Shown here: in pieces, positions 54,072 to 61,511 of the stretch | How positions within the stretch are numbered: the stretch's first letter is position 1 | Layout: each line of letters begins with the position of its first letter | Assembly (NCBI RefSeq): GCF_000974445.1 | Contig: NZ_BBOJ01000001.1 | Location: 434,001-498,000 of the forward strand | Reading direction: 5' to 3' | Length of the DNA stretch: 64,000 nucleotides | Origin: Lentzea aerocolonigenes | GTDB taxonomy: Bacteria > Actinomycetota > Actinomycetes > Mycobacteriales > Pseudonocardiaceae | Notes under the pieces: model-generated | Seen by the model: only the letters and a program-made list of their open reading frames with translations | The model's database searches: none | What the model was told of the DNA's origin: nothing | Made by a program: the position numbers and the translations under genes

Positions 54072-54666
54072 GCGCTCCATCGTTCTCGTCGCCATCGCCG
54101 CCGCCTTCGGCCTGACCGCGTGCACGTCCACGCCCACGCCGGAGCAGAACGCCGCACCGGTGACGCAGCCGCCGTCCACCACCGCGCCGTCGACCTCCGT
54201 GGTCACCGAGGTCGTGACCACCACCGTCACCAACCCGCCCGCACCGCAGGCCGTGGTGAACGTCGACAGCCGCCTCGGCTACGGCGCTCTGAAGCTGGGC
54301 ATGACGCTCGAAGAGGCGCGAGGCACGGGCGAGACCAACCTGACTTGGCAGGGCGCCGACGACGGCCCCTGCCTGTCAGACAGCAAGATCACGATCTCGA
54401 AGCAGCGCGGTGTGGTGGCGATCACCCTTCCCGTCGAGGCCAAGACCTCGAAGGGGATCGGCGTCGGCTCGACGTTCGCCGACGTGAAGAACCTCTATCC
54501 GGGCGCTCACGAGTATCGCGGAGGCTGGACCGCGGCGGTGGACGCCAACAGCTACTACGTGTTCTTCAGCATCACCAGGTCCGAGGACTACCACGAGCTC
54601 ACGGAAACGATCTCCGGCATCAAGCTCGTCGCGAACGGTGCCGACTGCGGCCCGTTGTGGATCTGA
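54067..54666 (+). CDS. Lipoprotein 2 with anti-sigma-like sensor domain
   Basis: 199 residues. Lipobox FGLTAC, stalk SVVTEVVTTTVTNPPAPQ, then GYGALKLGMTLEEARGTGE, VVAITLPVEAKTSKGIG and VGSTFADVKNLYPGAHEYRGG. It is closest to lipoprotein 1 through the first half and has an extra loop (AAVDANSYYVFFSITRSEDYHELTET) before the final Cys (NGADCGPLWI). Outer face of the membrane. Same operon as lipoproteins 1 and 3, with 48 and 27 bp between genes. Confidence 0.85.
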   Translation: MKRSIVLVAIAAAFGLTACTSTPTPEQNAAPVTQPPSTTAPSTSVVTEVVTTTVTNPPAPQAVVNVDSRLGYGALKLGMTLEEARGTGETNLTWQGADDGPCLSDSKITISKQRGVVAITLPVEAKTSKGIGVGSTFADVKNLYPGAHEYRGGWTAAVDANSYYVFFSITRSEDYHELTETISGIKLVANGADCGPLWI

Positions 54667-54672
54667 GAACGA

Positions 54673-54698
54673 CACTTTCTGGGGGAAAGAAAAATGAA
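54673..54698 (+). repeat. Leader repeat before lipoprotein 3
   Basis: Copy of the leader at 54045-54071 with a run of five instead of six G. It overlaps the ATG at 54694. The G-tract could vary by slippage and thus alter translation of the lipoproteins. Confidence 0.7.
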
Positions 54699-55275
54699 CC
54701 GCTCGCTCGTCATCATCACCATCGCTGCTGCTCTCGGCCTGACCGCGTGCACGTCCACGCCCGCGCCCAAGCCGGACGACAACGCCACGTCCACGTCCAC
54801 ACCGCAGGCCACGGTGGTCACCGAGGTCGTCACGCACACGGTGACCAACCCGCCTCCGCCGCCACCCGCCAAGCCCGTGATCGACTCGTTCGGCTACGGC
54901 AAGCTCAAGCTCGGTATGTCGAGGCAGGCCGCCTTGGACGCCAAGCTGATCGGTCCCGTGCTCGAAGGCGGCAAGCCGACCGACGCCTGCACACTCCACG
55001 AGATCATCGGCACGGGCGAGAAGACCTGGGTGTCGGCGAAGGGCGGTGTCGCCTCCATCCCGTTCAACCCGGACATGACGTCCGACGGCGTCGGAGTGGG
55101 CGCGACGGAGCAGAAGCTCAAGGCCGAGTACACCAACCTGAGGCCGACGGGGCCGAACTACTCCTACGTCGCCGACGCCGACGGCAACCCCGCTGCCCGC
55201 TTCGTCTTCGGGGTGGCCAACGGCAAGCTCGTGGCGGCGTTCATCTCGCGCAACGACCAGGACTGCCACAACTAG
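54694..55275 (+). CDS. Lipoprotein 3 with diverged sensor domain
   Basis: 193 residues. Lipobox LGLTAC, stalk TVVTEVVTHTVTNPPPPPPA, then FGYGKLKLGMSRQAALDAKLIG and GVGVGATEQKLKAEYTNLRPTG. It keeps the frame of the family but has diverged most: GST is replaced by GAT and the second motif is looser. Cys residues in DACTLHE and DQDCHN may form a disulfide. Last of the tandem set; no terminator is evident before the YciI gene 103 bp on. Confidence 0.83.
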   Translation: MNRSLVIITIAAALGLTACTSTPAPKPDDNATSTSTPQATVVTEVVTHTVTNPPPPPPAKPVIDSFGYGKLKLGMSRQAALDAKLIGPVLEGGKPTDACTLHEIIGTGEKTWVSAKGGVASIPFNPDMTSDGVGVGATEQKLKAEYTNLRPTGPNYSYVADADGNPAARFVFGVANGKLVAAFISRNDQDCHN

Positions 55276-55378
55276 CGGAAAAATCTTGAGCGGTCGTGTC
55301 GAGAAGCAGGGAACGGCTCCGTCCCCGTGGTGAAAGCGGCCAAGATGGGTCGCGACAGCACCAGAGGAGACCTCCGAG

Positions 55379-55786
55379 ATGGCCAAGTACCTGCTGCTCA
55401 AGCACTACCGCGGCGCCCCTGCCCCGGTGAACAACGTGCCGATGGACCAGTGGTCCCAGGACGAGATCACCGCGCACATCCAGTACATGAACGACTTCGC
55501 GGACAAGCTCAGGTCCACCGGTGAGTTCGTCGACGGCCAGGCGCTCGCCCAGGAAGGTGCGTGGGTGCGCTACGACGGTGAGGGCCGGCCGCCGGTCACC
55601 GACGGGCCGTTCGCGGAGACGAAGGACCTCATCGCCGGCTGGATGATCATCGACACCGACAGCTACGAGCGCGCGCTCGAACTGGCGGGGGAGCTGTCGG
55701 CGGCGCCGGGCAAGGACGGCAAGCCGATCCACGAGTGGCTGGAGATCCGTCCCTTCTACGGCAACGCGCCGACGATCACGGAGTAG
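55379..55786 (+). CDS. YciI/DGPF-domain protein
   Basis: 135 residues from ATG 55379, AGAGGAGA upstream. KYLLLKHYRGAPAP, then VTDGPFAETKDLIAGWMIID is the DGPF signature, followed by HEWLEIRPFYG. DGPF proteins accompany ECF42-type sigma factors, and the sigma gene starts two bases after this stop. The biochemical role is not known; YciI relatives are small hydrolase-like ferredoxin folds. Confidence 0.92.
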   Translation: MAKYLLLKHYRGAPAPVNNVPMDQWSQDEITAHIQYMNDFADKLRSTGEFVDGQALAQEGAWVRYDGEGRPPVTDGPFAETKDLIAGWMIIDTDSYERALELAGELSAAPGKDGKPIHEWLEIRPFYGNAPTITE

Positions 55787-55788
55787 AC

Positions 55789-56919
55789 GTGGACGAGGCA
55801 CTGCTCAGGAGCCTCACGCCGGCCGTGCTCGGCATCCTCGTCCGCCGCGGAGCAGATTTCGCGGCGGCCGAGGACGCCGTGCAGGACGCGCTGGTCGAGG
55901 CCGTCCGCATGTGGCCGGACGACCCGCCGCGAGACCCGAAGGGGTGGCTGGTCACGGCGGCCTGGCGCAAGTTCCTCGACGCGACGAGGGCGGACACGGC
56001 CCGGCGCAGGCGGGAGGATCTCGTCGACGCCGAACCGGAGCAAGGTCCGGCGAGCGACACCGACGACACGTTGCAGCTCTACTTCCTGTGCGCGCACCCG
56101 TCGCTGACCCCGTCGTCGGCGGTGGCGCTCACTCTCCGCGCCGTCGGCGGGCTGACCACCCGCCAGATCGCCCAGGCCTACCTGGTGCCGGAGGCCACGA
56201 TGGCCCAGCGCATCAGCAGGGCCAAGAAGACCGTCGGTGACGTGCGGTTCGACCAGCCCGGCGACGTCGCGACCGTGCTCCGGGTGCTCTACCTGGTCTT
56301 CAACGAGGGCTACTCAGGTGACGTCGACCTGGCCGCCGAGGCCATCCGGCTCACCCGTCAGCTCTTCGCGGCGATCGACCACCCGGAGGTCGCGGGCCTG
56401 CTCGCCCTGATGTTGCTGCACCACGCCCGCCGCGCGTCCCGGACGGAGGGCGGCAGGCTGGTTCCGCTCGCCGAGCAGGACCGCGGGAAGTGGGACACGA
56501 GGCTCATCGCCGAGGGCGTCGAGATCCTCCAGGCGGCACTGGCGCGGGACCGGCTGGGCGAGTTCCAGGCGCAGGCGGCCATTGCGGCGCTGCACGCGGA
56601 CGCACCGGAAGCGGCGGAGACCGACTGGGTGCAGATCGTCGAGTGGTACGACGAACTGGCGAAGCTGACCGACAGTCCCGTCGTCCGGCTCAACCGCGCC
56701 GTGGCCGTGGGGGAGGCCGACGGGCCGCGCGCCGGGCTGAAGGCGTTGGCGGAACTGGACGATTCTTTGCCCCGTTACTCTGCGGTGGCCGCTTACCTGC
56801 ACGAGCGCGACGGCGACCTGGGAACGGCAGCGAGACTCTACGTCGATGCGGCGGAGAAAGCGTCGAACCTGGCCGAGCGGGAATATCTGACCCGGCAGGC
56901 CGCCCGCCTCAACAACTGA
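55789..56919 (+). CDS. ECF42-type sigma factor with C-terminal helical (DUF6596/TPR) domain
   Basis: 376 residues from GTG 55789. Region 2 (FAAAEDAVQDALVEAVRMWPDDPP, GWLVTAAWRKFLDATR), region 4 (TLRAVGGLTTRQIAQAYLVPEATMAQRISRAKKTV), then about 200 residues of TPR-like helices (VLRVLYLVFNEGYSG, IRLTRQLFAAIDHPEVAGLLALMLLHHARR, AVAVGEADGPRAGL). This layout and the DGPF neighbour define ECF42. These factors lack an anti-sigma gene; the C-terminal domain is needed for activity. Strong terminator follows. Confidence 0.93.
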   Translation: MDEALLRSLTPAVLGILVRRGADFAAAEDAVQDALVEAVRMWPDDPPRDPKGWLVTAAWRKFLDATRADTARRRREDLVDAEPEQGPASDTDDTLQLYFLCAHPSLTPSSAVALTLRAVGGLTTRQIAQAYLVPEATMAQRISRAKKTVGDVRFDQPGDVATVLRVLYLVFNEGYSGDVDLAAEAIRLTRQLFAAIDHPEVAGLLALMLLHHARRASRTEGGRLVPLAEQDRGKWDTRLIAEGVEILQAALARDRLGEFQAQAAIAALHADAPEAAETDWVQIVEWYDELAKLTDSPVVRLNRAVAVGEADGPRAGLKALAELDDSLPRYSAVAAYLHERDGDLGTAARLYVDAAEKASNLAEREYLTRQAARLNN

Positions 56920-56945
56920 AAAAGGCCCGCCGAGGCGGGCCTTTT
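56920..56945. terminator. Bidirectional terminator between sigma factor and ferritin genes
   Basis: AAAAGGCCCGC (56920-56930), CGAG loop, GCGGGCCTTTT (56935-56945). A-tract and T-tract flanks make it a classic intrinsic terminator in both directions. Confidence 0.92.
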
Positions 56946-56976
56946 GTGATCAGGCACTCAAGCGTGCGAAGAAAAC

Positions 56977-57537
56977 TCAGAGCGCGCCACCGGCGGCGGT
57001 CGGCGCGCCCGCGTCGGGGCCCTCGTCACCCACCGACTCGCGGGTGAGGAACGTCTCCACGTAGAACATGTTGCCGTCGGCGCGGTCCATGATCGTGAGC
57101 AGCGTCTTCATCGAGGAGACCTCCTCGACCTGCTCCTTCAGGAACCACTGCATGAACTGCTCGCCGATGTAGTCGCCCTCCTCGCGGGCGGCCTTGGCGA
57201 GCGCCACGATCTGGTCCGTGACCTGCTGCTCCTGGCGCAGGGCGAGGTCGACGAGGTCGCGCGGCGACTTGAAGTCGTTGATCGGCGCCTCGGTGCCGGG
57301 AATGGCGACCGCGATGTCGTTGTCCATCAGGAACTGCACGATCATCATGGCGTGGTTGCGCTCTTCGAGAGCCTGCTTGTAGAAGTGCGACGCGAGGCGC
57401 GGGAGGTCCTCGTTGTCGAACCACACGGCGAGCGCGATGTACTGCTGCGAAGCGGAGAACTCGTTGCCGACCTGTGCCTGCAGGAGTTCGTGGAACTTCG
57501 ACTTCTTGGACAGGATCTTCTTCACGTTCGAGGCCAT
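56977..57537 (-). CDS. Ferritin
   Basis: 186 residues. Four-helix ferritin with NEFSASQQYIALAVWFD, HFYKQALEERNHAMMIVQFLMDN (ferroxidase Glu/His) and GEQFMQWFLKEQVEEVSSM. Non-heme type like mycobacterial BfrB; it stores iron as ferrihydrite in a 24-mer. The C-terminal tail (GDEGPDAGAPTAAGGAL) is flexible. The upstream region carries two facing IdeR-like boxes, consistent with activation when iron is plentiful. ATG 57537 lacks a clear Shine-Dalgarno sequence. Confidence 0.93.
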   Translation of the reverse strand: MASNVKKILSKKSKFHELLQAQVGNEFSASQQYIALAVWFDNEDLPRLASHFYKQALEERNHAMMIVQFLMDNDIAVAIPGTEAPINDFKSPRDLVDLALRQEQQVTDQIVALAKAAREEGDYIGEQFMQWFLKEQVEEVSSMKTLLTIMDRADGNMFYVETFLTRESVGDEGPDAGAPTAAGGAL

Positions 57538-57574
57538 GAGGAGTACGTTAGCCGAAAACGATCAGGCCTGCATT

Positions 57575-57633
57575 CCAGGAAAAGCTAACCTTTGTTTGGA
57601 AAGGTGATCCAAACAAAGGTTAGGCATACCTGA
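57575..57633. promoter_or_regulatory. Two facing IdeR/DtxR-type iron boxes before ferritin
   Basis: The 19-mers 57575-57593 and 57615-57633 match the TTAGGTTAGGCTAACCTAA-type consensus at about 13 and 14 positions. Their inner parts form a perfect 15-bp inverted repeat, CTAACCTTTGTTTGG (57585-57599) and its inverse (57609-57623). They lie 38-96 bp before the ferritin start. IdeR activates bfrB in mycobacteria from multiple boxes; the same is inferred here. Confidence 0.75.
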
Positions 57634-57636
57634 CGA

Positions 57637-58878
57637 TCACACCAATGGTGCGCGGTCGATCGGGCACGACATGCACCGGGGGCCGCCGCGGCCTGATCCC
57701 AGTTCGGAACCGGCGATGCGCAGCACCTCGACGCCGGCGTCCTCCAGGCGCGCGTTCGTCTCCACGTTGCGCTCGTACGCCACGACGAGACCGGGCCCGA
57801 CCGCCAGCGTGTTGTTGCCGTCGTCCCACTGCTCGCGCTCGGCGGTGACGACGTCGAGGCCGGTGTCGATCACCCGCAGGCGCTCGATGCCCATCGCCTC
57901 TGCGGCCGCGTCGAGGAACGGCACGGGACCGTCCACACGCACGCCACCGCTGCCGTCGGACCGCATCGGGTACGCCGTCAGCGTGTGCCTGATCGCCGGG
58001 TACATCACCACGGCGTCGCGGTCGACCATCGTGCAGACGGTGTCGAGGTGCATCGTGGCGCGTTCCTGCTCGATCGGCACCGCCAGCACCGTGTGCGCGA
58101 GACCGTCCGCGAGCGCGGAGCGGGCGAACGACTCCGCGCCCGCCGGGGTCGTGCGCTCACCGACGCCGATGGCGATGACGCCCGGCGCCAGCAGCAGCAC
58201 GTCGCCACCCTCCAGCGGCGCGGAGTGCGCGCCGTACGCGCGGCCCGTGCGGCGGAACCGCGGGTGGTAGGCGTAGATCAGGTCGGTCAGCGTCGTCTCG
58301 CGGTCGCGGGCGGGCAGTGCGAGCGACGTGATGGCCACGCGGTCGCCGACCCAGACCGACGAGTCGCGGGTGAAGAGCAGGTTCGGCAACGGGTCCACGG
58401 CGAAGTCGATCGGCAGGTGCATCTTGCGCACCAGCGACGCGCCCTCGGCGGCGGGCAGCTCCTCGAACGTCATACCGGTCATCAGCACCTGCGCCAGTTG
58501 CGGCGCCGGCAGCGAGGTGAGGTGGCTGCGCAGCGCGTCGGCCAGGTCGATGCCGAGGCGGCGCTCGTTGACGGCGCTGTGGATGCCCGCGATGCGCGCG
58601 CGGTTGTCCTCCAACGCCTGGACCAGCACGTCGGCCAGCAGCAGGACCTCGACGCCCTTCGAGGTGAGCGTCGCGGCGAACGCGTCGTGCTCCTCCTGGG
58701 CCCTGCCGACCCACGGCACGCCGTCGAAGAGCAGCTGGTCGTTGTTGCGCGGGGTGAGCCTCTTGAGCTCGTTGCCCGGCCGGTGCAGCAGCACCGTGCG
58801 CAACGGGCCGACCTCGCTGTCCACGCGGGGCGCGGCGTCCGGGAGTGCTTCGGTCTCAGCGATCGTGTGCGCAGTCAC
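57637..58878 (-). CDS. arcA: Arginine deiminase
   Basis: 413 residues from GTG 58878. Motifs of [57 protein letters not shown], and the catalytic Cys in [11 protein letters not shown] near the C-terminus. It converts arginine to citrulline and ammonia. No arcB, arcC or arcD is adjacent, so it is not in a complete fermentative arginine pathway here; nitrogen supply or acid protection is possible. The ferritin gene follows 99 bp downstream. Confidence 0.94.
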   Translation of the reverse strand: MTAHTIAETEALPDAAPRVDSEVGPLRTVLLHRPGNELKRLTPRNNDQLLFDGVPWVGRAQEEHDAFAATLTSKGVEVLLLADVLVQALEDNRARIAGIHSAVNERRLGIDLADALRSHLTSLPAPQLAQVLMTGMTFEELPAAEGASLVRKMHLPIDFAVDPLPNLLFTRDSSVWVGDRVAITSLALPARDRETTLTDLIYAYHPRFRRTGRAYGAHSAPLEGGDVLLLAPGVIAIGVGERTTPAGAESFARSALADGLAHTVLAVPIEQERATMHLDTVCTMVDRDAVVMYPAIRHTLTAYPMRSDGSGGVRVDGPVPFLDAAAEAMGIERLRVIDTGLDVVTAEREQWDDGNNTLAVGPGLVVAYERNVETNARLEDAGVEVLRIAGSELGSGRGGPRCMSCPIDRAPLV

Positions 58879-58971
58879 CGAACGAGCGTAACGCTGAACA
58901 GCACAAATCGCCGCTGCTGGACCTGAAATCGCAACGATTGACGGCTGTTTCCGGTTTCTACCGTCGAATCA

Positions 58972-59733
58972 TTAGGGCAACCAGCTGACTTTGCCACGCA
59001 ACATTGTGTAACCGACGAACGCGACGACGTCGAGGATCGTGTGAGCGATCACCAACGGCCACAGGCGCCTGGTCCGCTGCCAGTAGAAGCCGAAGACGAG
59101 CCCCATGACCAGGTTGCCGACGAACCCGCCGAAGCCCTGGTAGAGGTGGTACGAACCGCGCAGCACCGCCGCCGCGAACAGCGCCGTGTACCGCCGCCAC
59201 CCGAGCTGCTCCAGCCGCGTGATCAGGTACCCGACGACGAGCACCTCCTCCGCCCACGCGTTGCCGGCGGCGGCCAGGATCAGCGCCACGCTCATCCACC
59301 ACTGGTTGTCCAAAGTGGACGGCTGCACGGCGAGGTTCAGCCCGAGCGCCCACGCCGCGAAGTAGAACGCGAGACCGGGGATGCCGATGATCGCGGCGAG
59401 CCCGAGCGCACCCAGGGAGTCGGCGAGCTTGCGGGTGCCGTCGAGCCCGATCACGCGCAGCTTGATCCCGGTGCGCCACAACAGGTACAGGCCGATGCCG
59501 CCCCACGCGGCGAGCTGCAGCACGCCGAGCAGCTGCGCCACGAGGTCCAGCAGGTCGGCGCGCGCCTGCGGGACGTTGATCGCGACCGACTGCTGGTTCA
59601 GCGGCGTCGGCTGGAGCAGGCTGTCGATCAGGCGCACGAGACTGCGCAGACCGGACAACCCGAGCGTCATGCTGAAGACGATCAGCAGTTCCAGCTGGTA
59701 GCCGCGCTTCTCTTCCGCCGGAATCAAGGTCAC
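58972..59733 (-). CDS. CPBP-family (CAAX-type) intramembrane metalloprotease
   Basis: 253 residues, about seven membrane helices. The Glu-Glu motif is in NAWAEEVLVVGYLITRLEQLGW and the two His motifs read LRGSYHLYQGFGGFVGN and LVIAHTILDVVAF, as in CPBP/Abi proteases. Such proteins process prenylated proteins, bacteriocins or anti-sigma factors. GTG 59733 is 10 bp downstream of the DUF2470 gene, so it is probably in the iron-regulated transcript. Confidence 0.9.
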   Translation of the reverse strand: MTLIPAEEKRGYQLELLIVFSMTLGLSGLRSLVRLIDSLLQPTPLNQQSVAINVPQARADLLDLVAQLLGVLQLAAWGGIGLYLLWRTGIKLRVIGLDGTRKLADSLGALGLAAIIGIPGLAFYFAAWALGLNLAVQPSTLDNQWWMSVALILAAAGNAWAEEVLVVGYLITRLEQLGWRRYTALFAAAVLRGSYHLYQGFGGFVGNLVMGLVFGFYWQRTRRLWPLVIAHTILDVVAFVGYTMLRGKVSWLP

Positions 59734-59743
59734 CCGCGCGAGG

Positions 59744-60508
59744 CTACCTTTGGGAGAGGAACGGGCAGCCCATCAGCCGCCGCAGCTCGGCGGCGAGTTC
59801 CTGGGCCGTGCTGACCGGCTTGGAGAACGCGATCCGCACGTCGTGGTCGTCGCACTCGGCCTCGACCCGCAGCCGCAGCCCGAACCGGTCGAGCCCGAGC
59901 GGCCGCACGTGGCCGTGCCGCAGCTCCTCCGGCAGGTGGCGGGCGAGCTGGCCCACGACGTCGCGGTGTGCGGCCTCCAGGTGCCGCAGCCAGTGGTCCT
60001 CGTTGCGGCAGAACGGATCCGGCGTCGCGCTCGCGAACTGCTCCGGCCGGATCGACGACGTGCCCTCGGCGTCGGCGATCACCAGCGACGCGGGTGTGAG
60101 CCTCAGCACCGAAGCGCCGTGACCCGCGTCGAGCAGCCGGTGGTCCGGCCGCACGTCGGCGATCTTGAGGATCTCGTCGCGTGCCTCCTGCCCGTCCAGC
60201 GCGGAGACCCAGCCGGTGAGCCACAGCAGCCCGCGAACCGGTTCGCGCAACGGCACCGGCGCCTGGTCGGCGATCTCCAGCATCGCGGTCACCTCGGTCC
60301 GCGGTGCCTGCCACAGCTGTCCGACCAGCGGGTGTTCGTCGGCGAGCAGCAAGATCGTCGTGCCGCACGGGTGCACGTGGTGGAACAACGGGCTGGTGCG
60401 GTTGCCCGCCTGAGGGAGCAGTGCGGCGTGACCACCGCGAGCCGCGATCGTGCGAGCGCGTTCCGCGGCGTGCGGCGCCGGTGGGCGCTTGGTCTGGGTG
60501 TCGGTCAC
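59744..60508 (-). CDS. DUF2470-domain protein, iron-regulated
   Basis: 254 residues from GTG 60508 with AGGAGG upstream. The N-terminal half (PSHAAERARTIAARGG-like; HVHPCGTTILLLADEHPLVGQL) is a split-barrel flavin/heme-binding-like fold. The C-terminal part (RNEDHWLRHLEAAHRDVVGQLARHLPEEL...GLDRFGLRLRVEAECDDHDVRIAFSKPVSTAQELAAEL) is a DUF2470 domain, as in HugZ-like heme-degrading and siderophore-associated proteins. A strong iron box lies 19-32 bp upstream, so it is likely repressed by iron. Confidence 0.85.
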   Translation of the reverse strand: MTDTQTKRPPAPHAAERARTIAARGGHAALLPQAGNRTSPLFHHVHPCGTTILLLADEHPLVGQLWQAPRTEVTAMLEIADQAPVPLREPVRGLLWLTGWVSALDGQEARDEILKIADVRPDHRLLDAGHGASVLRLTPASLVIADAEGTSSIRPEQFASATPDPFCRNEDHWLRHLEAAHRDVVGQLARHLPEELRHGHVRPLGLDRFGLRLRVEAECDDHDVRIAFSKPVSTAQELAAELRRLMGCPFLSQR

Positions 60509-60526
60509 CGCTGCACCTCCTCAAGG

Positions 60527-60540
60527 TTAGGCAAGCCTAA
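60527..60540. promoter_or_regulatory. Iron box (IdeR/DmdR type)
   Basis: TTAGGCAAGCCTAA is a perfect 14-bp palindrome within GGTTAGGCAAGCCTAACTTAG, a good match to actinomycete IdeR/DmdR sites. It sits between the DUF2470 gene (start 60508) and the divergent membrane protein pair (start 60586) and could repress both. Confidence 0.82.
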
Positions 60541-60585
60541 CTTAGCTTCACTGATCAAGGGAAGTGTCACCTGTACGGTTGACAG

Positions 60586-61050
60586 GTGGTCGTGCCAAAC
60601 AAGCCGTCCACCGAGGTGACGGCGCTCGACGATCGGTGGACCCGGCACTGTGTCGACCGGGCGAGCCGTCGTGCCCTGATGTGGACCGTTCTCGCCGGTG
60701 CGGCCTTCGCGCTCCAGTTCGTGCTGGTACTGGTGTGGTCGTGGTCCTCACCGGTGGCGCTGGTCCTGCTCTTCTTCGCCGCGGTCGTGCTGTGGGTGGT
60801 GACGCGTCGCCGTCCGGTGCGTTTACCGGAAGGTGAACCGTGGCATTTCGCCCATGTGAAGTGGGAAGGAGGGCGTCTGGTCGTGTTGTCGTCACCGCCT
60901 CTTTTGTTGACCTTGAGCGTCGGTCCCTTCCTGCGCGGGCGGATCGCGCGCCACAAGCGCGTGTGGTTCGTGCCGCCCGACTCGGCGGGGAACACCGTCG
61001 TCACGTTCCGCGGCGTGCCGCAGCTGATTCCGGCGCGTGTGCAGAGATGA
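60586..61050 (+). CDS. Membrane protein, first of a tandem paralogous pair
   Basis: 154 residues from GTG 60586 (GTG 60592 possible; no strong ribosome binding site). Two membrane helices (LMWTVLAGAAFALQFVLVLVW and PVALVLLFFAAVVLWVV), then a beta-rich cytoplasmic part (VRLPEGEPWHFAHVKWEGGRLVVLSSPP, HKRVWFVPPDSAGNTVVTF). It matches the next protein in length and layout. No known family. Divergent from the iron-regulated DUF2470 gene with the iron box between. Confidence 0.7.
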   Translation: MVVPNKPSTEVTALDDRWTRHCVDRASRRALMWTVLAGAAFALQFVLVLVWSWSSPVALVLLFFAAVVLWVVTRRRPVRLPEGEPWHFAHVKWEGGRLVVLSSPPLLLTLSVGPFLRGRIARHKRVWFVPPDSAGNTVVTFRGVPQLIPARVQR

Positions 61051-61511
61051 TCCCGAAGATCGGTGTGGAGAACTGGGTCGGGACCTGCCTCGCGCGGGCG
61101 GATCGCCGTGCCGTCGGGCACGTCCTGTTCGCCGTCGCGGTGTTCGGCGTCGTGCTGATGATCGGCTGGCTGTGGCTCACCGTGCTGGCCGTCCCGGTGG
61201 TGCTGGAACTGGCCGCGCCGGGGTTGCGGCACTTCTTCACCCGCCGCGGCACCCTGCAGTTGATCGAGCGGTTCCCGTTCCGGCCGGTCTCCGTCAGCTT
61301 CGTGCCGGGCCGGCGCATCGGGCGCCAGGCGTACCTCAAGGTCGACGGCTCGGAGAACAACCTGCGGCTGCCGGAGCTGCCCGAGCGGGCGCGGATCCTG
61401 GTCCGCCACACCCGGCGGGTGTGGATCGCCGGTCCGGACGAACGCGGACGTCTCGTGGCGATGACGCGAGGACTGGCGTTCCTGGTCCGTGGACGGGTCG
61501 TGGAGCGCTAA
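61047..61511 (+). CDS. Membrane protein, second of a tandem paralogous pair
   Basis: 154 residues, ATG overlapping the previous stop (ATGA). Two helices (VGHVLFAVAVFGVVLMIGWLWL and LTVLAVPVVLELA), then FTRRGTLQLIERFPFRPVSVSFV and RHTRRVWIAGPDERGRLVAMTRGLAFLVRGRVVER. Alignment to the first protein: HKRVWFVPPDSAGN / HTRRVWIAGPDERGR. Function unknown; the pair probably forms a heteromer. Confidence 0.72.
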   Translation: MIPKIGVENWVGTCLARADRRAVGHVLFAVAVFGVVLMIGWLWLTVLAVPVVLELAAPGLRHFFTRRGTLQLIERFPFRPVSVSFVPGRRIGRQAYLKVDGSENNLRLPELPERARILVRHTRRVWIAGPDERGRLVAMTRGLAFLVRGRVVER

